From Bedellia somnulentella (lineage: Eukaryota; Arthropoda; Insecta; Lepidoptera; Bedelliidae): 64,000 bases of DNA. Below the pieces are notes generated by a model that saw only the letters and a program-made list of their open reading frames with translations, was not told the DNA's origin and made no database searches. This document shows, piece by piece, positions 1 to 10,500 of this stretch. The stretch covers positions 14,756,001 to 14,820,000 of the forward strand of contig OY755171.1 of NCBI GenBank assembly GCA_963576735.1, in the 5' to 3' direction. Position 1 is the stretch's first letter; each line of letters starts with the position of its first letter. The position numbers and the translations under genes are program-made.

Positions 1-105
1 ATACAAAAACCTGCACAGGTGTATGAAGAATAATTGTACCAAGTTTCGTTAAAATCCGTCGAGTAGTTTTTGTTTCCATAAGGAACATACAAACCGACAG
101 ACAGG

Positions 106-137
<32 letters not shown>

Positions 138-256
138 AATTTTACTGATTGCATTTTTGGCATCAGTATCGATCCCTAATCACCACCTGATGGTTATTTT
201 GAAAATATATTTCATGTACAGAATTGACCTCTCTACAGATTTATTATAAGTATAGA
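1..256 (-). mobile_element. Non-autonomous Helitron, 5' end (cut by left window edge)
   Basis: Read on the minus strand, it begins TCTATACTTATAATAAATC at 256, right after an A, as Helitrons do (insertion between A and T). It continues through the same body as the full copy at 45,298-46,246. It includes a GACA microsatellite and the conserved block AAACTACTCGACGGATTTT. The 3' end lies outside the window. No Rep/helicase coding is visible, so it is non-autonomous. Confidence 0.75.
96..136. repeat. (GACA)n microsatellite inside Helitron
   Basis: About nine GACA units with one GGCA variant. The same position in the copy at 45,420 has only a few GTCT units, so the length varies between copies. 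Confidence 0.85.
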
Positions 257-299
257 TAGATTGCGTTACTATAGTAATCACTTAAAAAACCTCAATGCT

Positions 300-432
300 C
301 TTTATATCTATTCAGCGCCCGCGGGAATATTAATATAAAAAAACAGAAGTTAAGATAGTGTTTTGGTATTTCGGATGTAAACCGGATGCAAAAAATGTAG
401 TCCGTAGGACGTAGTCGCGGGCAAAAAGCTAG
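300..432 (+). mobile_element. Helitron 3'-end fragment
   Basis: The segment ends GTCGCGGGCAAAAAGCTAG. A GC-rich inverted pair (GCCCGCG near 306 and CGCGGGC near 417) is followed by CTAG, the expected Helitron 3' end. It is a different subfamily from the copy at 1-256. No 5' end is visible. Confidence 0.5.
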
Positions 433-1190
433 CATAAAATTATTTGCGATTGACATCTATAACCATACTGCTGAATAATATATATACATACCATCAAAAG
501 CATCAATACAAGGAATGCCTAATACTATCTTAATTGATTTAAGTATTATTATGTACAAATATTTGATATGTCTGAGCAGGAAAATCACATAAATCCGGAC
601 ACGATAAAAGTAATCCAAATGATTGCGACCTTTTCCTTCGACGAGATAAAAGAGATCAATCAAATAAGCTTAACCTAATATTCTGAGTGAGGCCTATCTT
701 CCGGCACATATCTTGCGTAAGTAAGTGTATTAAAGTTGGATATTCTAGCATCGCAAAAAACCATGGATTTTTGTCAAGAAAAATATATAATATTTTAAGT
801 TTAAGTTATTTATTCCGTTATTGAACCTCTCGCAGATATTAAACTGAAAGCTGAATTAGTTTAATGATTAAGTAAAATTAATTTCTGAATCATAAATACT
901 TATAGTGGTAAGTACGTCTTAAAATACATACTAGCTATAGAACCTGAAACATGATAAGATGTATTGAGAGTAAAACAAACATTTATATATCATGCATTTA
1001 TTTAATGTAAATATATTTTATCTTGATTTCTGCAACTTATATAATATTATACGGAGGAAAAAAATGTTTGTGTTTTTATTCGAAAATCTTCTAAAATACG
1101 TGTCATCAGAGAAACAAAACCATACAAGAACCAAACCACAGACATCTCTTAACGCAAAAAAAACAAACAAACACGGTATCAAACATATCC
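433..1190. other. Lcch3 intron sequence, nothing recognised
   Basis: AT-rich DNA downstream of the last Lcch3 exon seen. I looked for the TM4 exon on the minus strand and found none. The short open frames here show no channel-like residues. Confidence 0.5.
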
Positions 1191-1235
1191 ACTTAAATTA
1201 CTTACTCTTCGAGTTCCTAGAATGCGGCCGAGTCC
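1191..1235 (-). repeat. Partial duplicate of Lcch3 exon 9 end with its splice donor
   Basis: About 44 bp nearly identical to 1,338-1,382. It holds the last ~28 coding bases of exon 9, the donor GTAAGT and some intron. The two differences inside the coding part are both synonymous (CGA/CGG Arg, TCT/TCG Ser). There is no acceptor in front of it, so it is not an exon by itself. Confidence 0.75.
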
Positions 1236-1352
1236 GAGAATTCACTATTAAATATATTTAATTATGCCACAGCTAATATAATATTATACAAAAAAAATGT
1301 GTGTTTGTATGAATTCGTTTAACTTTAACAGAGAAACACTTAAATTACTTAC

Positions 1353-1541
1353 TCTTAGAGTTCCTAGAATGCGGTCGAGTCCTATATCTGAGCGTGGTGT
1401 GTTCCCGCTGCAGTCGGAGCGAGGGCGGCGCGGCGGCGGTGGCGGGCAGCGGCTTGCAGCGCAGCCCCAGCAGCGGGGACGTACGCCCGGAGCTGGAGCA
1501 CTCGCGAAGCGCTATTATCTCGTCGGGGGAGCGGGGCTCTT
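1353..1541 (-). CDS. Lcch3: Lcch3 exon 9, M3-M4 intracellular loop
   Basis: 189 bp, GC-rich, opening after acceptor TTCTTCCAG and ending at donor AAGA|GTAAGT. The phase-1 end of exon 8 (SSG/E) joins to read [20 protein letters not shown] and later [14 protein letters not shown] and TRPHSRNSK. It has serine-, proline- and arginine-rich low complexity, as expected for the cytoplasmic loop. Reading past the donor meets TAA after three codons, so intron retention would give a subunit lacking TM4. Loop sequences vary between species, so this exon rests mainly on phase, splice sites and coding look. Confidence 0.75.
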
Positions 1542-4500
1542 CTGGAAGAATATGGGAATATGTAGTTAAACTGCTTTGTGGTGTAGCGGTTACACCTTTG
1601 AGATCATGCTATGGAGGTAGAGGTACGATAACAGAAAGGGACTCTCTCTGTTTGTGATATGTTGCAGTTTAGATTATGATATTGTTAGCTGAATTACATT
1701 ATAACAAAATAGGTCAATATGCTTCGAAAAGCACGTTTAGCCGTCGGCTAGGGTACTAGACTATAGCCAATTCACCCTGTTCTGACTAGGCTTAAGCCCC
1801 CTGTGAAGATAAATATGGATTTTGACGGTATTGGAGGATTTATCCAAGAATTCATCATTGTTGACTTCCGAGTTCAATTAAGTAAGTTTTGTGTGTGACT
1901 GGACTCTCTGAGTTCTGCTAGCGCGCATACACAAAATATATGTGTATAAAGTTTACTAGTATACTGCACGTCGCTTTATAAAATAAAAGTACTGTAATCT
2001 TCATTAAATAAACTTACCTGAACTCTTCAAATCCTTATCTAAACTTGTACTGGTAGACATTTGATCTTTATTCTTTAACTTGGCGCGTTTCCTAGCTCTG
2101 GCGCCCCAGTAAGTATAGTTCACTGCAGCATACTCAAGAAGAGCAGCGAAGACAAAGAAGAAGCACATCACTAAATATATGTCGATGGCTTTCACGTAGG
2201 AAATGCGTGGGAGGCTGCTGCGGACCCCTGTGCTTATTGTGGTCATCGTGAGAACAGTTGTTATGCCTGGAAATGGTTTAAGTTATAAATTCTTGTAACA
2301 ATATATACGGATATATGACACACAGATCAAGTTAGCCCCAAACTAAGTAAGACTTGAATTATGTGATACTAACTCAATGATATATTTAATATTACATATT
2401 TTACATACAAATAACACCCAAGTCTAAGAAACAATAATTTATGCTCATCACATAAATGTTGCTCTCAGCGGGGATCGAACCCGCAACCTCCGGACCGAAA
2501 AGCTAGTCATCTATCCACTCGGCCACGGCTGTCGTCATAAAAGTAGTTTAATTATTATATTAATTTTATGATTTTTATTGTCAATTCATTAAGGTAAGTT
2601 TATTATCTCGAGAATACATTTCGTTAATGTAAAATGTAAGTAATCTGGACACGGATAACAGAAATCCCACGTATTGTCACCATCATTTTGGGAACCGAAT
2701 TTCGTAAACTATATTGTTATAGTATCTTAATCGATATATCAGCTCGTTAGAAACCACTGGAGAAAGAAGCCTTCCTAGGGATGTTTGAAACAACCTTGCG
2801 CTACTCTTGTCCACCATGTTCTACGACCTTGACCAAAATCAGAGAATATAGAATTAATTCATTTAAAATTTGTATTAATAAGATCATAAGGAAACAAAAA
2901 CAATGAAAAAAACTCTGATATACAATTTTGATGTTATGACTTAATTTGATCTTCTAATAAGCTTTGTAACTTTGTGTTCTTCATATAAACTCATAAGAAC
3001 TTCATTAAATCTCATTAAAAAATCTTCAGCTGTAGCCTGTTACTAATCACAAACAGAAGTAACTTTGAATAGAAATTCGGTTCAAAATATAACTTACCCA
3101 AAGCAACTCTGGCTGAAGTCGCTTCGTGATTGATCCAAAAAGATACCCATGACAGCATCACAATCAATATACTTGGTAAATATGTTTGAAATACAAAGTA
3201 TCCAATATTTCTTCGTAATTTGAAACTCAGTGAGAGCCTTTGGTATACCCCAGTCGCGAGTTTTTCCTGAAACCAATGCCATTTATTGTACTAAACATGA
3301 TAACAGTGCTGTAGTAAGTCTCACCATTTATAACGCATGTATAGGTCAGTAAAAATTATCTTAAGTCTTATTTAATCTCAATTTCAATATTTAATAAACA
3401 GTTGTACAATATCAAATCAAAAGAGTCACTTTAAATTTAGTTTATTCACACTTCTATCTCTTTCGAGCTGTAACAACAAAAATTAAATTAAAAAATATTA
3501 CCCTGGTTGCCCATTAACAAAATTATAGCTGTAAATTATGTAAAATGTGTAGTTTCGGCTTAGAATAGTACTACCCCATTTCTTCCCGTGGGATTTTGCA
3601 AGAGGAGACCAAGGGTAATGGGGCTTTTATTAGTATTTTTTTGGGCGATGCGGTTAGAGACCCTTCCCCAATAAGCTTTATATTACAACATTTTGCCCAC
3701 TCTACACCCAAAAGTAGCTAATGAATTTCATATTCTGAAGCTGTGAGTACATGTATGTGTACGTAAAAGAAATAATGCTAAAATTCATCGAAAACCGCAC
3801 AAACCTTCCGATCATTAGTCTCATGTCCAAGTATAGTGAACTGGGGCAGCTCGGCGCCCTCCACGCCGCGCACCGGCGTCTCCTTCCAGTACATTACCAC
3901 GTCCGACACCGTGTACCCATCTGTCAGGGGCGCAATACTACGTTAGATTTGGATTATTAATCCATTTTTGTATGGAAGGGGAATGTTTATGTTTGTTGGT
4001 TTTAAAGTTATTTATATGTAAGCGATCACAAATTTTCTTTTTGCTTTTGATGTTTTTAAGGGATCATTTATTTTCCAAATTTAGGATTGGACAAGAACTT
4101 TTTGAGATGTACCCATAAATCTGGAAAACTTGGGTATATGTAGTTGTCTTAATATTATTAGCAGTAATATAATTTACATTCCGCAGTATTAACGTTTCAA
4201 ATATTTGTCTTTGAAGATGAGTATATGGAAACGCCTTTAATTTTCTAATATTTAAAGTTAACTAAAGCGACATCAGCAAAGTTAGAAAGCAAGCAGAAAG
4301 AAGAGTTTTTCAAGTTTATAGTATGATGCAAAAGTTACTAAAAATGGTTTTCGTGAGCAAGATCTTCAATTATATATAAAACATATAGGATGTGAAATAT
4401 AACCATATTTGTCAATTATTGCGTTTAAATCTGCATAGACTATTAGATTAGTACTATTTTAAAATACTTCTTACGAATTTCTCTTGGATACTCTTAATCA

Positions 4501-7500
4501 TAAGTCAAAACCACACCTCCGTTATAATTTGTCACAACTAAATAGCTCGATCAATTCAACTGCGTTTTAGTGTAAATTTAGTTACGGAGTGGGAAATCTA
4601 AACAAAGTGAGTTCAAGAGAGACAATGGGATCAGAATATCCCTAATATAAGTATCTGAAAAAGATGCAACATTTACGACCTTTAGCTTTTGCAAAAGCGT
4701 AAAGTACATAGAACGTGGATGCATAAAATTAATTAAAGAAAGAGAAAAGCCGATTATGTGCAAAATCAATAGTCACATGATGAACATTTCTATATAGATT
4801 GATCATTTAAATTAAAATTTGTCTCAATTCCACGTGTGTTTGTGAAAATATTATATTTTGCCCCAACCAAGGAGTTCTTGTTGTACTGTATAATTAAAGG
4901 AGTCTTTGTAATAATCTGCTGTAATGTTATTTTATTTTAATCAAAAAAGTTTTTTACAAACACGTATGAATAGCATCAAAGCGGGGAAATAGTATTGGTG
5001 CAGATTGACAAAACTATGCGGAGCAAGAGATAGAACATAATAAAAACTATCCGCGAAAATTTCCCTTCTGTTTGGATTTTTAACGTGGATAAGATATAAC
5101 AAGAATACAGCGGTTTTGCTGTTAAATTTTCATGGCAAAGGTATGCTATGAACTCAAGCGGCCTAACTAAAAAGAGCAGCAAAGCAAAAAGCCGGCATTC
5201 CTAAAGTTACAAGTTTATGATGTCACGCAGCTTTCAATCTCGACGTTGCAGTTCTAGCTGTATAAACTATGCGTGTGTAAACTATGCGGACCAAGAGATA
5301 GATCATAATAAAAAATATCCATGAAAGTTTCCTTTCTGTTCGGATTTCTAACATGGGTAAGACATAACAAGAATACAAAGGTTTAGATCCTACAATTTCT
5401 CGGTGAAGGAATGCTATGATATCATGTAAAAAAATAAAAACGGCAGCTAAGCAAAAGTTTGCAGCAAAGCAAAAAGCCGGCATTCCTAAAGTTACAAGTT
5501 TATGATGTCACACAGCTTTCAATCTCGACGGTGCAGTTCTGGCTGTCCAGCGGGTAGTAGTGCAGGTCCATCATGCAGGCCAGCGTCGCGGTGAACCGCA
5601 TGCCGTACGTGATGCTCCCGTCGCCCGCGAGCCGGACCAGCTTGTTGCGTTCGGTCACGTCGTGCAGGAAACTGTAGAGGGATGTTATATTAATTTGGAG
5701 TAGCGTAGTTTAAACTAAATTCAACGTTCATTTATATTGTTTGATGATGTGATGTTCATCAATGTTCATTTGGCATTAGTTTAAATCATTTATATTAATG
5801 CTTTAAACTAAGGCCAAATCACCCCGGAGGCTCGAGCCTTGGTGGGGACGTATATGGGCTGAGAGGATAAAATGTTATGTGTCATTTTTGTCAGCTGCTG
5901 CTCTGAGTACTCAGGTTTTGATTGGACAGTGCATCCACGTGATAGGGGGTGGGCCTATCGCTGCTTTGTATGAATACATTGTCACATGTCTAAGTCGAGC
6001 CATGTGGGTTTCCTCGCGATGTTTTTCTTCACCGTTAACAATCTTGATAAATAACCCATAGTCTAACTATGTAGCATAAAAAACAAATAACTTAAGTTAA
6101 TCTTAGTAGTAGTATTGTTGATTTATAGTCGAAATTGGTGTAATGAATGGTAGTTTTACAATTTATATAAAACGTAATAGTTGTGGAGAATATGAACCAT
6201 TAAGTTATATTAACGAATTGAATTTTATTCCTAAGAGTTATTGTTATGAAAAATCACTCTTTCACTAACATTGTGAACCAATTAAATCAATTTTCTGCAC
6301 CAATAAAATTGATTAAAGTTTTTGTAAAATATTGGTCGAATACAACATTAAGCAAGGCGAAACGCATACACTTCCAAATTTCAATTGATACATACATACA
6401 TATATAAACACCCATATTCGCGGCTATAAATCCCTAAAAGACGTAGCCAGAGCTTCAGAAACAGAATCTTCTTCAGCCACTTTTGGAAGTTAAATGGGGA
6501 AAATATTGTCGAATAAATGTTTCAATTGATACTATTACACAAATAAGTTACAACAACGAAGATGTCGTATTAACCTATAAAAAAGTTCTTTCTAAATATA
6601 TATGTATTGTTGGGAGAACTAGAAACACTTATGTAAAACTTCAATAATATTAACGACAACTTGTAAATAAAATATTAGAAAACTATTTTTTTATTTCATG
6701 TTTAGTATTATAGATAATTAGCTCGTGATTTTCCCAGGGCTAAATTTTGAAACACGTATTTTCATATAATTTTTCATAATACACTACAGATATGATTATG
6801 CTACCTTTTTATAACGGTAATAGCAAAAACATCAAAAATATAAACAGAGCACTCACCTGTTTTTATCATTCGCAAAAAATGTGTCCGGCACCCAAATTTT
6901 GTCAGCGAAATCCCCGGACAAAGTCAGAACTTCGTCGGGAAACCCAAATGCTAATCTCTCGTCCTTCCAATATTGATTCAAATACAACGTAATGGTATAA
7001 TCCTGAAAGCGGAGTTACCGTTACATGATGCCTTTTGGAATATATTAACTTTGGTACGATTTGTACGAGTTTCTGTTACGATTAACATCTGAAAGGGTTT
7101 CATGATAATGGCTTTATAATTTTACTTTTGAAGATAAAAAAAGGTTTATTTTATTCCAAAAGCGCTTTAATCAAAACATCGTAATAATTACATCGAAAGT
7201 TTATGCCATGCTATGACTATGCTATTGTAAAGTGACGCTTAAAAAACTTGCGAAAATACACATATAAAACAGAAAAAAAAACGGTACATAGGATGGTGAA
7301 GATCGATTGGTCGACTCAGCTCTCATTCGAGCCACTTGATGTATGTCAAGTGAGAGCGGCCTTGCTCTCCTTCCTCATCTTTTAATAGCTTAATGAAATA
7401 TGATGACGGGGCCAGCCTTGAGAGCTCATTCAAATGACCAAAAACCTTTTTAAGATTGTAGATTTTGACATTGAAGAAAAACAAAAAAGTATCCATTCAA

Positions 7501-10500
7501 GAGGAAGTTACAAAACATTTATTACATTATTGTTTTAAATGTTAAAATGAAGATGTATGTTAAATAATTTCGAAGTTTATTGACTAGTTTTATACATTCT
7601 TTATGATACTAAGTAAAGATACTTTTTGATTTATGTCTTTAAAAAAATAATAACATGCTCTTTACGCTTTTTGCATATTTTTTAAGTTTATCAGTCGTTG
7701 TTGAATACGTTTTCCAAAAGTCGGTTATAATATATTTTTAAGTGTCGTTGCATGATATATCAATACGAATACGCTGTTAATGACTAAATACAACTCAGTG
7801 ATCTGTATTTCCTCACGATGTTTTCCCTCGCCGTTAACATTGTAGGCGACAACAAGTACAAATACGATTCGAATAAAAAAGACTATTAATTAGTTAAACT
7901 CATTTATCACCATAGTGTGAAAGCTTCTCTGAAGCAGTCTTGCTACGAGGTATTAAAGAAAAAGTAGGGCCATATTTCAGTGTCAATTAGGAAAATTCTC
8001 CTTAACGTTGGACTCAGAAAATATAATTAAAGCAATATATATTTATGTGAACTCTCTATCTTTCATGGAGGAATATGCCTAGTGGAGCGTTTTGTCTAGT
8101 CCCGTATTCTGACCTACCTCTATGAAAGAAGATTTAGTACATAAATTCACTCCATAAATTCATAGGAAGGGTAGGTAGATCTTCAGATTGGAAAGTCCTA
8201 CATCCACTTTTGGAAGTTAAGTAAGCAAAAAATTGCAATACAAAGGTGATGGTGTCCAACCGCATCTCCCAAATAACACTTAAAAGCTCTAATACCCTTA
8301 GTTGCCTCTTACGAACGACCGTTGAAATTGGGGTAGTGATATTCTAACCCCTAAACAGCACATGAATTTTAAGCTTTTCAGAATTTGAATTACACATTCA
8401 TTAGATAATTTTAAAATTTGTTACTAAGCACTTACCATATTTACTTCCGATATTGCATCAAAACTGGCAATTGTTAAATCCATTCCGACATAAAGAGGAT
8501 CCCCTGTAAACATAAAAAACCTTCACATGCAATGTACAATGTAAGTACCATTTTTTTATGGTATATTACACGAAACGAAACTCGCTGTTTTATTCAGTAT
8601 AAAGTCAACTCTAAACAAACACATGTTATGTATTACACATATATCAAAACTTGTTTGTTAACAACATGTATATGTATAGTGCGCGTCGTATTGTGAACTA
8701 TAAGAACTAATTGCTTTATTTAGGTGAGATTAGTACTTAAATGTATAGCCGCACTTCAGGCTTTACCTGTCACCCGTAACACATCCATCAATTATAATTG
8801 TGGAATTTGAAATAGGGTTTCTCTTGCTTGAAGCATAAAATATTTTGTGTAAATGTTTTGATTTCTTCATTCAAATAATATAATGATGATTTTCGCAATA
8901 ATAACATAATTTTTTGTACATTATATGAGGCCAAAAACGTAGCACAATTGTTTTGATATTCCGCTAAAAGCTTACTGAAAGTTCTGTACATTCCGAAATG
9001 TGTTCTTAATTCCACCTAAAACGTCTCGAAATCTATTAAATTTAAGTCCCCTTTTGGTCAGTCAAACGAATGAATTACAAACTCGAAATTTGTAGCCGCA
9101 GCTAGATCTTAATATGCTGAACCCGACCAGGATTTCCTAGCTCGTATTCACATAACTCAATTCAATATTGGTACTTTACGGTTGAGGAGTTGCAATAACA
9201 TATATTTGCTGACTTCTTCGGATGTATTACCCACATTGAAAACGGTTCGCAGCTTAGAGGTAATACGATTTAGAAACAAAATTTCAATAGCATATCGCAC
9301 TGAATGGTTCTATGCCTGATCTATGAATGAGTCCTGATCTAACATAAATTAGCATAGAAAAAAATCAATAAAATGATTTAACTAGTCATTGATACAAAAT
9401 ATGATGATAAAAATGAAGTAAATACGCGTTTCACACACTTTTTTTTTGAGATCTTTTCTATTCTTTCCACCCGGATTATCTAATGAAATCAAGTGACTGA
9501 GAAATAGTTGAATCGGAAGCCCCATAGCTAACCCGTTTCGATGAAGGTCGTGTAAGATGTGTAAGTCAAGTCAAGTTATTGGAATCAAGTAAGTTGGAGT
9601 TAAAAGTAATCCTATTTATGGTTACAACGATAATTGCGGAGACCAACCTTAGTCAAGGTTGCGGGAAGCTGATGCCTGAGACGGATGAGGTTCGTGCAAG
9701 AGCGGTCACTGCATGATCTTTACGGAGGCGGTATTTCAAGCAAGCGATAGTTATTGGCTAATGCCTAAATTGATAATGGTAATGAAAATAAAATATGCGA
9801 TAAGAAGAGGTTACCTCCAAAATTGGGTCTTAGTCTAATATCGTATCCGTCCAGTATCCTCGTCACGGTGTGTGTCACGTTCTCCAGCCGGTCAGCCGCC
9901 GCCGCCGCGCGCTCGCTACTGTAATAATGTCACACTGGTTATAAAATACAGTATACAAACTCGTACATTTATGTACTGCTATTATTAACTAGGGAAAACC
10001 AAATCTTAAGAATAACTCCCTAAACATAAACTCTATGTCTTGTGAATTTACTCCACATTAAAAAAATCATGACTAGTTCAGCAAACCGTAAACCGTCATA
10101 AGTTGAACTTAGTCATGTGACAATGTATTCGTACAAAACGGCGATAGGCCTGCCCCTATCACGTGAGTACACTGTCCAAGCAAAACGTGGGTACTCTGAA
10201 TACCAGGTGACAATGCCACGTGATGTTCAAAAGTATTAGTACGTCTGCAAACCCCTTCGGGGATAAACGGCGTGACCGTTTGAGTTTGAGATGACAAGTT
10301 TGGTCCAAAAAGCTTACTAGGGATGAGTGGATCAGCATTATACTATATATCCATAACCACTTCTTACTAGATGTTTAGAATGAACAAAGCGTGATGGTAA
10401 GACTAAGTATCGTTGGAGATTAGTTCACAATCACAGCGCTTTGGCGTAACTTACAAAACTAAATACGTAGTAAGACAGCCACAGGAAGAGATAGTGCATT

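Noticed and set aside
88..136. CRISPR-like array
   Set aside because: A simple GACA microsatellite with no spacers, in a eukaryotic Helitron.
457..663. Lcch3 TM4 exon
   Set aside because: The hydrophobic 68-aa frame has no channel-like residues, no fitting phase and sits in AT-driven sequence.
1297..1657. Plus-strand ORFs of 87-90 aa rich in Arg/Gly/Ser
   Set aside because: Antisense of Lcch3 exon 9. The minus strand has matching acceptor, donor and phase; the plus strand does not.
2460..2535. tRNA gene on the minus strand
   Set aside because: It has box A and B and an apparent anticodon region, but no complete acceptor stem, and it continues into a SINE body repeated at 24,331. It is a SINE head.
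3094..3282. 62-aa minus-strand ORF
   Set aside because: Wrong frame of Lcch3 exon 7. The TM1 protein reads in another frame with correct splice phases.
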